DNA of 36,383 nucleotides from Candidatus Sabulitectum sp. (GCA_029940175.1 JAOZRM010000004.1:1-36383); one strand, 5' to 3'. Positions 1 through 9,303 are shown, counted from the first letter of the stretch. The notes: generated by a model not told the origin, from the letters alone. Numbers and translations: made by a program.

Positions 1-1
1 C

Positions 2-2137
2 GGCACCCGTACGGCTCTGGCACAATCTCTGGGAAATCCATGGTTGAGAAACGATCACTACTTCAGAGATCTGGCCGAAACTGCGCTTAACGATCCCGAG
101 GAATCTGTTAGAGCAGGTCTCCTCCTGAGTATTGACATGTGGGGACTTTCAGGTGATCCAGGTGATCTTGTTAAAAGGTTGATTGAGGATTCATCTCCTC
201 GGGTTTTGCGGGTGGCACTTTTTTACCTTGGCAGGAAATTTCCTGCTCTTGACACCCGGGAAATGGAAATTGTTAACTCTGCTCTGGACAGAGGAAACAC
301 CAACGAGCTTATGGCTCTTGTTAACGGTTTAATGAACCGGCAGCTTGGAGAATTTGAGGAGGAATCCTGTGACCTGCTGTGGCTTCTAATGCTCCGTCTG
401 CCTGACGGAGGGCGAGGTCTGGTAGCCTTTAACATTGGAGCCCGTATCAGATTTTTTGGAAATACGATAAGAGACACTCTGTTTTCCGATATATCGGAGA
501 ACGATATAAGAACTGTAGCCCAGTGCATGCTGATGAATTACAAAGATCTGACCGAAGGAGAAAAAACTACTCTCTGGCAACTTGTTTCTGAAAACATGCC
601 CCAGAGTATTGAGATGGCCCGGATGGTTCTTCCTTACATCAGAATTCTTGAAGAGCTGGAGCAGATCGAGCTTATTCGCATTGTTCTTGCTTCAGAAAGG
701 TACGGAGCCCGTGAAGCTCTCTCTCAGCTTCTTGCCCGGGGCAGGAACGATGTGGCAGAAATTTCGGTTAATGTTATCAGACTGCTTGTACAGAACGGAT
801 CAGTTGAAGAGAGATCACGACTGTCCTGGTTTATTCTCTGGAACTGGGAATCTGTTTCATGTTGCGCTGAGGAATTACTTATTCAGTTGTCTGTTGATGT
901 GGATCCTTCTGTTAGGAAAACAGTTGCCTCGGGTATTCTACGCCTGGGAAAGATGACTGAGTGGGATATTTCTCTTCTCAAGCAGCTTGCCTCTGATGAT
1001 GAAAGATCTGTCAGGGCCACTGCCGGTGAAGCTCTGGCAGAGTTTTCAAGACCTGAAGAGATTCATGAAATGGTTCAATCTCTTGTGAAAGATGAAGATC
1101 CTACGGTTAGATCTTCTGTTCTTCGCGGTATCAGTGATTCACCGTTCTTACAGAGAAATGACAAGGCGGAATTCTATTTGAAGGCTCTTGATGATACTGA
1201 CGCCTCTGTCAGGCTTCAAACCATTGAAGCTGTTGAGAAACTAACCAAACTTGGAAGCATTCCAGGGCTTGTTGAAAAAGTAACAGAACTTCTGAGCGAC
1301 AGATCAGAGAACGTTAGAAATGCCGTTGCCAGTCTGGTTACAAGCCATCCATCCAGGGAACTCAGAGAAAAACTGCCTGATCTGTATCTTGGAAGGCTTA
1401 CAGGCGGGGACTCTCTCGCAGAAGAATTGAGCACTGCCAGAAAAATACAGATGGGGCTATTGCCGGCAGAAGCACCTGAGTATGAGAATTATTCTATTGC
1501 AGTTTACTACAATCCAGCCAAGGAGGTTGGAGGGGATTACTATGATTTTTTCAATCTTCCTGACGGGAATCTTGGTCTTGCCGTTGCTGATGTCGCCGGC
1601 AAGGGTATTCCAGCCGCTTTGACAATGGCGGGTATGAAGGGTACTCTTGGTGCCAGCGTTAGAAGTCTTTTTGATATCAGTCATATCATGACAAGAGTGA
1701 ACTCTGAGTTAACCGTTGAAGGTGAGGTAACAGGTCTTGTCGGTCTTTTCTACAGTGTTCTTAACACTCTGGACGGTTTCCTTACCTATTGTAATGCCGG
1801 GCACAATCCGCCGTTTCTTGTTTCAAGGACTGGCGATGTACAGTTCCTTGAAGAGGGCGGGATGCTCATGGGGGTGCTCAAGAACGCAGTTTACAGCTTT
1901 GGAACTGTGCAGATGCATCCCGGAGATGTCCTTGTTCTTTACACCGATGGTATTACGGAAACCATGAGCAATAATGATGTTGAGTTTGATGTTTCCGGGC
2001 TGACGGAAGCTGTTCTGGAATACAGAGATCTTAATGCAGAGCAAATAGTCATTCGTGTTCTGAAGGCAATGAATGCTCATGGACAGGGATTAGCTCAAGC
2101 TGATGATAGAACACTTGTGGTTGTGAAACACCGCTGA
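2..2137 (+). CDS. HEAT-repeat protein with C-terminal PP2C/SpoIIE (RsbU-like) serine phosphatase domain; 5'-truncated by the window
   Basis: The track ORF starts at a TTG at 44, but the frame is open to base 2 (GTRTALAQSLGNPW-LRNDHYF) with HEAT-like residues, so the true start lies outside. C-terminus has ARKIQMGLLP...KEVGGDYYDFF...LAVADVAGKGIPAAL...YTDGITE, typical of SpoIIE/RsbU. Confidence 0.88.
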   Translation, partial: GTRTALAQSLGNPWLRNDHYFRDLAETALNDPEESVRAGLLLSIDMWGLSGDPGDLVKRLIEDSSPRVLRVALFYLGRKFPALDTREMEIVNSALDRGNTNELMALVNGLMNRQLGEFEEESCDLLWLLMLRLPDGGRGLVAFNIGARIRFFGNTIRDTLFSDISENDIRTVAQCMLMNYKDLTEGEKTTLWQLVSENMPQSIEMARMVLPYIRILEELEQIELIRIVLASERYGAREALSQLLARGRNDVAEISVNVIRLLVQNGSVEERSRLSWFILWNWESVSCCAEELLIQLSVDVDPSVRKTVASGILRLGKMTEWDISLLKQLASDDERSVRATAGEALAEFSRPEEIHEMVQSLVKDEDPTVRSSVLRGISDSPFLQRNDKAEFYLKALDDTDASVRLQTIEAVEKLTKLGSIPGLVEKVTELLSDRSENVRNAVASLVTSHPSRELREKLPDLYLGRLTGGDSLAEELSTARKIQMGLLPAEAPEYENYSIAVYYNPAKEVGGDYYDFFNLPDGNLGLAVADVAGKGIPAALTMAGMKGTLGASVRSLFDISHIMTRVNSELTVEGEVTGLVGLFYSVLNTLDGFLTYCNAGHNPPFLVSRTGDVQFLEEGGMLMGVLKNAVYSFGTVQMHPGDVLVLYTDGITETMSNNDVEFDVSGLTEAVLEYRDLNAEQIVIRVLKAMNAHGQGLAQADDRTLVVVKHR

Positions 2138-2156
2138 CTTCTCGAGGAGGGGGATT

Positions 2157-2939
2157 GTGAAAACGCCTGTATTCATCCTGTCGGATTTTGGTTCTTCCGA
2201 TACTTATGTGGCACAGATGAAGGCCGCAATTCTTTCTTTTTCCGGATACGATACCCCTGTGATCGATCTTACTCATGAGGTTGAGGCTGGAAATGTTCTT
2301 CAAGGAGCTTATCATCTAAGGACATCGCTTCCCTATCTTCCGGAAGGCTCAGTCACACTTGCAGTTGTTGATCCCGGTGTTGGTAGTGAACGATTTGGTC
2401 TTGCTGCATTCTGGCAGGGAAGATTTATTATTGCCCCTGATAACGGCCTGATCACCATGCTTCCTGAACCGCTGAAAACATGGAAGCTTCCACCTCCGGA
2501 ATCCAGTGCTGCCCCCACTTTTCACGGCAGGGATGTGTTTGCTGTATGTGCTGCGAGACTGGCTGTTGATCCAGGTTGGACGTCTTATCTTGAACCTCTG
2601 GAGAGCCCGGTTCTAATTGAGGAACCGAAATTTCTTATTGAAGGTAACACCTTGTCTTGTACCGTCCTGCATGTTGATCATTTCGGCAATTGCATATTAA
2701 GCATCAAAACGTCTGATCTTCTGGAATTTACTCCTGCTGCTCTTGTTACCCTTGAAGGAGATGTTCCTCTTGCTCCAGTCAGCGCTTATCATCAGGCTCC
2801 AGCAGATGATTCCATTCTATTTCTAAAGGGAAGTCAGGGATCTTACGAACTGGCTCTCAACGGTGAATCTGCTGCTGAGATTCTAAATATTCAGCCTGGC
2901 CATCGCCTGACACTTACCGGGCAAAGGAGTAATTCTTAA
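2157..2939 (+). CDS. SAM hydroxide adenosyltransferase / DUF62-family protein
   Basis: Motifs FILSDFGSSDTYVAQMKAAI, IDLTHEV, VVDPGVGSERFGLA, APDNGL, VDHFGNCILSI. GTG start after strong SD (GAGGAGGGGG). Confidence 0.88.
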   Translation: MKTPVFILSDFGSSDTYVAQMKAAILSFSGYDTPVIDLTHEVEAGNVLQGAYHLRTSLPYLPEGSVTLAVVDPGVGSERFGLAAFWQGRFIIAPDNGLITMLPEPLKTWKLPPPESSAAPTFHGRDVFAVCAARLAVDPGWTSYLEPLESPVLIEEPKFLIEGNTLSCTVLHVDHFGNCILSIKTSDLLEFTPAALVTLEGDVPLAPVSAYHQAPADDSILFLKGSQGSYELALNGESAAEILNIQPGHRLTLTGQRSNS

Positions 2940-4066
2940 TGAAGCACGTTGGATTTTTACTGCACTTCTATCAACCTCCATCACAGGATCCTGAAATTGT
3001 GAAAAAGATCGATCGAGAATGCTACAGACCGCTTTTTCAACTACTATTGGAGACTGGTGTGGAAGTAACTGTAAACATGAATTATTCTCTTACAGAGCAA
3101 CTGGCCCAGTATGCTCCTGAAACGCTGGAGATCGTATCACAGTTGTCCAATTGCACTTTCACTTCCAGCGGTGCCTACCACCCGATCCTGCCACTTATAC
3201 CTGAGAGTGAAGTTGTACGACAACTGAAACTGAATGACAGTGGTAACGGTGAACTGATCGGCAAAGCCTATGCTCCTATAGGAGTTTTTCCGCCCGAAAT
3301 GGCTCTGAATACAGACCTGGTGCGTCTTCTGGGTGTTGAGGGGTTCAAATGGACAATAACAGACGATGTACCCTGGGTTTATTCCCAGCAGGAAGTTCCT
3401 TCAAATTGGATTCCAGCAGTGGAGGGAGTTGGAGTTTTCCTTAGAAGCAATTTCTGGTCCAATCTGATTTCTTTCCACGGGGGCAGCGGCTCCGAGATGG
3501 TTGACCGGATGGTTGAAGATCTGCATTCCTGGGCCGGAGAGGAGTCTTCCTATGTGATCCTGGCCATGGATGGTGAAACATTCGGCCACCACAGGGACGG
3601 TGCCATTGATTCTTTTCTCAGACCTTTCTTTGAGAGGATTGTTCTGAAGGATAAAATAAGAATTTCCTCTCTGAACAGGATCTTGAATGAATTTCCACTC
3701 AGAGAGTGCAGTGTACCCTCCGGCAGCTGGTCAACAACAGCCGGAGACCTGGATGCAGGTGAGGCTTTTCCACTCTGGAACAACTCCAGTAACAGAGATC
3801 ATGAAACCTATTGGGAGCTTCTGAACTTCGTTATGACTGAATGCAGAAAAACTCACCCTGAAGGGGTTGCAGATTCAGTGGATAAGATGTTATACTCGTG
3901 CCCTGTGTGGTGGGCCTCACCGGGCCGTGAATCTTATTCACAGGTTCGAAGGGGTATATTGTTAATAATTGAGGCCGCCCTTAACGGGCTTAGTGAAAGG
4001 GCACTCCTTGACAGAGTCATGGAGTTGGCCGGGCAGATACCGGCCATGGCGCGAAAGGATAAATAA
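2939..4066 (+). CDS. Glycoside hydrolase family 57-like protein
   Basis: N-terminal HVGFLLHFYQPPSQ, VNMNYSLTEQL, SGAYHPILPLIP, FPPEMALN, MDGETFGHHRDG, matching GH57-like signatures. Start overlaps the preceding stop. Confidence 0.8.
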   Translation: MKHVGFLLHFYQPPSQDPEIVKKIDRECYRPLFQLLLETGVEVTVNMNYSLTEQLAQYAPETLEIVSQLSNCTFTSSGAYHPILPLIPESEVVRQLKLNDSGNGELIGKAYAPIGVFPPEMALNTDLVRLLGVEGFKWTITDDVPWVYSQQEVPSNWIPAVEGVGVFLRSNFWSNLISFHGGSGSEMVDRMVEDLHSWAGEESSYVILAMDGETFGHHRDGAIDSFLRPFFERIVLKDKIRISSLNRILNEFPLRECSVPSGSWSTTAGDLDAGEAFPLWNNSSNRDHETYWELLNFVMTECRKTHPEGVADSVDKMLYSCPVWWASPGRESYSQVRRGILLIIEAALNGLSERALLDRVMELAGQIPAMARKDK

Positions 4067-4266
4067 TGGCTAAGAAAGAAAGAACATTTGCAGCAAAACT
4101 TGCTCATGAGAGTCGTACCTCCCACAAGGAATTGTGTCAGGTGTGCGGCAAGGAGAAAGTTCCTGTGGTATATATTGCAGCGCGCACAGGGTTGAAAGAA
4201 ACCTGGCGTCCTCAGCGTAGAAGAGTTAAAGTCTGTGATTGCAACAGGAAAGAGATCTACGGTTAA
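4066..4266 (+). CDS. Small basic protein with putative zinc ribbon (CQVCGK...CDC)
   Basis: 66 aa ORF starting directly on the upstream stop (TAATGG); paired Cys motifs; in the plus-strand gene string. Confidence 0.6.
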   Translation: MAKKERTFAAKLAHESRTSHKELCQVCGKEKVPVVYIAARTGLKETWRPQRRRVKVCDCNRKEIYG

Positions 4267-5113
4267 GCCTTCTCACCGATACATTCAGGGGGTTCTGTTT
4301 CTTACTGCCGGTTACGGCACAAGGGCGGAACCTCTTTCTTTTTGCCGCCCCAAGGCTCTCCTGCCATGGAAGAATACAACTCTTCTTGGCAACCTGATGA
4401 ATCAATTCGGTGTTATTGATCCGGAGAAAATGGTCATTAATGCTTCCAGGTGTCCTGAACTTGTTCTGCATGAGGGTCGAGGTCACAACGACCGGACGAA
4501 GCTGCTTTTTGAAGAAAGACCACTCGGACTACCGGGAACACTTGCCAGAAACTGTAAACTGTTTGAAGGTCACTGGATTATCTCAAATACCGACATGGTC
4601 ATTGATATACCGGTGGAGAAAATGGTTGAGTATCATCAGAGATCCGGCTCCAAGTGGACAGTTCTCACAGGTAATTTCCCTGATTACGGTAAATACAGTG
4701 GACTTCCGGTAAAAGGAGTCTCCAGGCATTACCTCGGGGTGAGTATTGTATCTCCCGAAATTGCAGCTCTTTGCGCAGCACAGCAGTTAGGAACAGGTTT
4801 TTTTACAAAGCTCAGGAGTTTTGCTACCTCTCAGGGAATTCAGATAAATGAATTCTTCACTGATGTTCCATGGTTTGATATGGGTGAGGTGAATCTTTTC
4901 AGGAAACATCTTCTTGGTCAGGGCAGTTATATTCACCCGTCTGCTCAGATTCAGGATTCTGCGATTCTGGAGGGCTTTTACTGGATTGGCAGTTCGTGTA
5001 TAATCAATCGTGATGTGCTTCTTCGCGATTCTGTTATGCTTGAGGGGTCGCAGATGATGCAGGGGGCATCGCTGGTTGATTCTGTGTTACCGTGGTTTTC
5101 CAAAAGGAGCTGA
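4235..5113 (+). CDS. Sugar nucleotidyltransferase with C-terminal left-handed beta-helix; candidate MurU-like or hexose-1-P nucleotidyltransferase
   Basis: LFLTAGYGTRAEPLSFCRPKALLPW nucleotidyltransferase signature and hexapeptide-like C-terminus. Adjacent to an AmgK-like kinase. Exact start uncertain because it overlaps the previous ORF. Confidence 0.75.
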   Translation: MIATGKRSTVKPSHRYIQGVLFLTAGYGTRAEPLSFCRPKALLPWKNTTLLGNLMNQFGVIDPEKMVINASRCPELVLHEGRGHNDRTKLLFEERPLGLPGTLARNCKLFEGHWIISNTDMVIDIPVEKMVEYHQRSGSKWTVLTGNFPDYGKYSGLPVKGVSRHYLGVSIVSPEIAALCAAQQLGTGFFTKLRSFATSQGIQINEFFTDVPWFDMGEVNLFRKHLLGQGSYIHPSAQIQDSAILEGFYWIGSSCIINRDVLLRDSVMLEGSQMMQGASLVDSVLPWFSKRS

Positions 5114-5116
5114 AGA

Positions 5117-6127
5117 TTGACTGAACGAATGGAAAGTGTTGTGCGTTGGATAAATGAGAAATTCGGCACAGTCGACACGATTGTTCCAATTCCGGGAGAT
5201 GCTTCATCACGGGATTTCTACCGGATGGAGCACGATGGCAATTCTTTTGTTGTCATGGACAGTTCACATACTCCTGTATGGCCCTGGCTGGATATATATG
5301 CTCTCCTGGAGGGAATGGATTTCCCCATGCCCAAAGTAATTCTCAGCGATGAACATTCAGGCTATGTGATTCAGGAAGATCTGGGGAATACCCGTCTGTG
5401 CGATGTTGAGGAAGATGAGGTCTACCCCAAGTATCTAACAGAATCGCTTAGTCTTTTAAGGCGTCTGCAGCGCGAGATCACTCCTGAAATAGCAGACAGC
5501 AGCGTCTCAGGCAGGAGATATTTCACTCCAAGTTTTTTCATGGCGGAACTTGAGCATACCCTGGAGCATTTGTTTTTCAGGTTGCTTCGGGTTCCTGTAG
5601 AGGATCTTCTCGAGCTTCAAGCACATTTCAGAGAACTTTCCGGGAAGGCCATGGGGTCCGGAATGACTGTGTTTACCCACAGAGATTTTCATTCGGCTAA
5701 TTTAATGGTTCACAATAAAAAAGTATACATCATTGACTGGCAGGATTCACGCCAGGGTCCGCCCTGCTATGATCTTGCCAGCCTTTTAAGAGACAGCTAC
5801 AGAGATTGCGGTGAGGGCTGGAAAGGACTTGCTTCGTCATACATTCTCGGAGTGGGCGGAGCGAACATGTTTGAGTTTGTCTTCAGTGCTCTGCAGAGAA
5901 ACATGAAAGCTCTGGGAACCTTTGCATATCAATACAGAGCCCTGGGAAAAACTAACTACCTGAAGTACATCCCCAGGACTCTGCTTTACCTTCAAGGCTA
6001 CTCAAAAGTTTGCCCTGCAGTTAAGCCCACAGTGGATTGTGTTGTTAATCTTATCGAGTCATACACAGGTGAAATTGATCTGAGAAACTTCCGAGATCCG
6101 GATTCACCGATCATAATTAACAAGTAA
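5117..6127 (+). CDS. AmgK-like / aminoglycoside phosphotransferase-family sugar kinase
   Basis: PIPGDASSRDFYRM...FVVMDSS, TVFTHRDFHSANLMVHNKKVYIIDWQDSRQGPPCYDLASLL. TTG start 7 nt after AAAGGAG. Confidence 0.8.
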   Translation: MTERMESVVRWINEKFGTVDTIVPIPGDASSRDFYRMEHDGNSFVVMDSSHTPVWPWLDIYALLEGMDFPMPKVILSDEHSGYVIQEDLGNTRLCDVEEDEVYPKYLTESLSLLRRLQREITPEIADSSVSGRRYFTPSFFMAELEHTLEHLFFRLLRVPVEDLLELQAHFRELSGKAMGSGMTVFTHRDFHSANLMVHNKKVYIIDWQDSRQGPPCYDLASLLRDSYRDCGEGWKGLASSYILGVGGANMFEFVFSALQRNMKALGTFAYQYRALGKTNYLKYIPRTLLYLQGYSKVCPAVKPTVDCVVNLIESYTGEIDLRNFRDPDSPIIINK

Positions 6128-6144
6128 AGATCGAAAGAGGAGAA

Positions 6145-7134
6145 ATGGAGAGAATTCTTACGGGGGACAGGCCCACAGGCCCGCTTCATCTAGGGCATTT
6201 CGCAGGTTCACTCAGGAACAGGGTGAAACTGCAGAATCAGTACGAAACATTCATTATTATCGCAGACATACAGGCTCTTACCACGCACTGGGAAACTCCC
6301 GAACTTATCAGTACCAATGTTCGTGAAGTAGCACTTGATAACATCGCTTCCGGTCTTGATCCTGAGAATACAAGCATTTTTGTACAGAGCATGGTTCCCC
6401 AGATAGCTGAGCTCACTGTTCTGTTCGGTTTGTACACCTCGGTAAGCCGTCTGAAGCACAATCCCACTATCAAGACAGAAGCCAGGCAGTATGGCTTCAC
6501 GGATATGACTTACGGGTTTCTTGGTTACCCGGTGAGCCAGGCGGCAGACATTCTTTTCTGCAGAGCAAATCTTGTTCCGGTTGGAGAGGACCAGTTGCCC
6601 CACGTGGAAGTGACCAGATTTGTTGCACGAAGGTTCAACGAGCTTTACGGGGATGTGTTTCCTGAGCCGAAGGCCATGGTCAGCGATATTTCACGGTTGA
6701 TCGGACTGGACGGAAACACCAAGATGAGCAAATCTCTCGGCAACGCTATTTACCTTAAGGATGAGCCCAAGGTAATAAAGAAGAAGGTGATGAGTGCAGT
6801 TACAGATCCTGCCAGGATACACAAAACAGATCCCGGACATCCTGACATCTGTACTATATTCGCATACCATAAGGCTTTTAATGCTTTCGAGGTCCCTGAG
6901 ATTGAAGAGTCTTGTAAAAAGGGAACTATCGGATGTGTATCCTGTAAAAAGAATCTGATCAACAAATTGGAGGAAACACTGGCTCCTATCCGCGAGAGAA
7001 GAGCACAGTTTGATAAGCCCGGTGTCATAGAAGACATTCTGATCAGCGGCACCGAAAGAGCTGTGAAAGCCGGAGGAGAAACCATGGCTTCAGTCAGAGA
7101 GGCCATGCACACCGATTACTGGAAAGAGAGATAG
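6145..7134 (+). CDS. trpS: Tryptophan--tRNA ligase
   Basis: LTGDRPTGPLHLGHFAGSL, GYPVSQAADILFCRANLVPVGEDQLPHVE, KMSKSLGN. SD AGAGGAG before ATG. Confidence 0.95.
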   Translation: MERILTGDRPTGPLHLGHFAGSLRNRVKLQNQYETFIIIADIQALTTHWETPELISTNVREVALDNIASGLDPENTSIFVQSMVPQIAELTVLFGLYTSVSRLKHNPTIKTEARQYGFTDMTYGFLGYPVSQAADILFCRANLVPVGEDQLPHVEVTRFVARRFNELYGDVFPEPKAMVSDISRLIGLDGNTKMSKSLGNAIYLKDEPKVIKKKVMSAVTDPARIHKTDPGHPDICTIFAYHKAFNAFEVPEIEESCKKGTIGCVSCKKNLINKLEETLAPIRERRAQFDKPGVIEDILISGTERAVKAGGETMASVREAMHTDYWKER

Positions 7135-7141
7135 CGAAAAT

Positions 7142-8569
7142 ATGCTTTCCCTTTACAACACAAAAACCAGACAGAAGCAGGAATTTACTCCACTCGATCC
7201 TCCGTTTGTTGGTATGTATGTCTGTGGTCCTACAGTTTACGGTCACAGCCATCTTGGGCATGGAAAAAGTTACGTAAGCTTTGATGTGCTCCTGCGATAT
7301 CTCAGATACCTTGATTACAAAGTAAGATATGTTCAGAACATAACCGATGTGGGGCATCTCACCGATAATGCCGATTCCGGTGTGGATAAGTTGCAGAAGC
7401 AGGCTAAACTCGAGAAACTTGAACCAATGGAAATAGCGGAAAAATATACTGCAAGTTATTTCCATGACATGGATATTCTCGGCAACCTGAGGCCGGACAT
7501 ATCTCCACGAGCCAGTGGTCACATTCCTGAGCAGATTGAGCTAGTAAAAACTCTGATTGAAAAAGGCTACGCCTATCAGGCAGGCGGTAACGTTTATTTC
7601 GATGTTTCCTCTTTTCCGGATTACGGCAAACTCAGCGGCAGAATCGGTGATGACCAGAGAAGCGGCACCCGTGTCTGCATAGCGGATGATAAGCGCGACC
7701 CCAGAGACTTTGCCCTGTGGCTGGAAGCAGGTCAGGATCACATTCTCGGGTGGAAAAGCCCCTGGGGCCGGGGATATCCCGGCTGGCACCTTGAATGTTC
7801 TGCAATGGCCATGCGGTATCTTGGTGAAACAATTGATATTCATGGTGGAGGTCTTGATAACTCATTCCCACACCATGAATGTGAAATAGCCCAGTCAACG
7901 GCAGCTACAGGTAAGGAATTCGTCAGATTCTGGATGCACAACAACATGGTAACTGTAGACGGTAGAAAAATGGGAAAGAGTCTTGGCAATTTCACGCTGC
8001 TTAGAGACCTTTTTCAGCGGTGGGATCCAATGGTTGTAAGGCTCTACATTCTCAGGAGTCATTACCGAAGTCCACTGGACTTTTCCGATGAGGGGCTTGC
8101 GGGGGCCAGGAGCGGCCTTGAAAGGCTCATGTCCCTGAGGTCCAGGCTGGGTGACCATGAAGCCGGGGCGTCCTCACAGGCAGCTACAGAGCTTGTAGAG
8201 AAGACAGAGCAGGAATTCAAGAAATTCATGGACGATGATCTGAACACCCCGGGAGCGCTTGCAGCCATCTTTGACTTTGTCCGTGCTTGTAATACTCTTC
8301 TAGAGGCAAAAATCAAGGATGCGGATAAACATCTCATGGCAGCTCTCATGGACAGTCTGGTTACTGATGTTCTCGGTATAGAGCTTGCATCAGGCGGAAG
8401 CAGCGGCTCATCGGAAGACTTGTGCAGGATACTTGGAGAGCTCAGAGGTTATCTCAGGAAGAACAAACTTTTCGCTGAGGCAGACAAGTTGCGGGATGAT
8501 CTTTCGGAAGCAGGATTTTCTGTCCGTGATTTTCCCGGTGGTGTCAGTGAGGTAACACCGGATATCTAA
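7142..8569 (+). CDS. cysS: Cysteine--tRNA ligase
   Basis: YVCGPTVYGHSHLGHGKSYVSFDVLLRYL, DIHGGGLDNSFPHHECEIAQ, KMGKSLGNF. Confidence 0.97.
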   Translation: MLSLYNTKTRQKQEFTPLDPPFVGMYVCGPTVYGHSHLGHGKSYVSFDVLLRYLRYLDYKVRYVQNITDVGHLTDNADSGVDKLQKQAKLEKLEPMEIAEKYTASYFHDMDILGNLRPDISPRASGHIPEQIELVKTLIEKGYAYQAGGNVYFDVSSFPDYGKLSGRIGDDQRSGTRVCIADDKRDPRDFALWLEAGQDHILGWKSPWGRGYPGWHLECSAMAMRYLGETIDIHGGGLDNSFPHHECEIAQSTAATGKEFVRFWMHNNMVTVDGRKMGKSLGNFTLLRDLFQRWDPMVVRLYILRSHYRSPLDFSDEGLAGARSGLERLMSLRSRLGDHEAGASSQAATELVEKTEQEFKKFMDDDLNTPGALAAIFDFVRACNTLLEAKIKDADKHLMAALMDSLVTDVLGIELASGGSSGSSEDLCRILGELRGYLRKNKLFAEADKLRDDLSEAGFSVRDFPGGVSEVTPDI

Positions 8570-8577
8570 TTTGGAAT

Positions 8578-8619
8578 AACCTCCTTTCAAAGACTGTATC
8601 ACAGTAAAGAAAGGAGGTT
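8578..8619 (+). promoter_or_regulatory. SD-sequestering hairpin in the leader of the TonB-like gene
   Basis: Perfect 11-bp stem AACCTCCTTTC (8578-8588) / GAAAGGAGGTT (8609-8619) with inner ACTGT-ATC-ACAGT stem (8593-8605). The right arm contains the SD AAAGGAGGT, 5 nt before ATG 8624. Confidence 0.75.
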
Positions 8620-8623
8620 CCCG

Positions 8624-9274
8624 ATGCTACGTACACGCACAAATGGAATGGGAATGGAGATCGGTCTTCTTGTGGGTCTCCTGTTTGTTAACATTCTTTT
8701 TCAGTTTATCCCCGGTACAGAACTTGGAAGACTTTCCACGAGAACCATGGATGATGTTATGGAGGCTGTGGATGCCTATCTTCCCTACGATTCTTCTGTG
8801 GAAGATAAGCAGGATGAAGTGATCGAGGAGAACATTGCCATTGAAGAGCAGCTTCAGGAGGTTATTGAGCAGGTGACTCCGGATGTGACTATTTCGCTCA
8901 GTACGGATACAGTGGGATTGAGTACAGTGGAGACCATTGAAAATTTTTCAGGTGGTGGCACTGGAAACAACGAAATTGGTCCTCCGGGCTTTATGCCTGC
9001 GGAAGTTTTCCCCAACTGTACTTTCATGCCCCCACCGGACTATCCGGAGATAGCCCGACTTGCGGGAGTGGAGGGTGTAGTAACTCTCTGGGTCTACATC
9101 GACAGCGATGGCATGGTTCAGGACATACAACTGATGAATCCAAGTGGTGCTTCAGCTCTGGATAATGCAGCCCTGGCAGCTGCTATAAATACCCGCTGGA
9201 CCAGCGCACGGAACAATGGATTGGCAGTGGGAGTCTGGACCACTTTGACCTACAACTTTTCCCTTTCCGACTGA
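8624..9274 (+). CDS. TonB-family energy transducer-like protein with acidic linker
   Basis: N-terminal TM segment; C-terminal PPPDYPEIARLAGVEGVVTLWVYIDSDGMVQDIQLMNPSGASALDNAAL is TonB C-terminal domain-like. Confidence 0.82.
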   Translation: MLRTRTNGMGMEIGLLVGLLFVNILFQFIPGTELGRLSTRTMDDVMEAVDAYLPYDSSVEDKQDEVIEENIAIEEQLQEVIEQVTPDVTISLSTDTVGLSTVETIENFSGGGTGNNEIGPPGFMPAEVFPNCTFMPPPDYPEIARLAGVEGVVTLWVYIDSDGMVQDIQLMNPSGASALDNAALAAAINTRWTSARNNGLAVGVWTTLTYNFSLSD

Positions 9275-9280
9275 CTTTAC

Positions 9281-9303
9281 TGGCCCTCCTTCCCGGAGGG
9301 CCA
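9281..9303 (+). terminator. Intrinsic-terminator-like hairpin (weak U-tract)
   Basis: TGGCCCTCC-TTCCC-GGAGGGCCA perfect 9-bp stem just after the TonB-like stop; only a short pyrimidine tail follows. Confidence 0.5.

Noticed and set aside
6900-6965. Cys-rich segment in TrpRS (SCKKGTIGCVSCKKNL)
   Set aside because: At first it looked like an inserted zinc knuckle, but a similar C..GC..CK segment is common in bacterial TrpRS.
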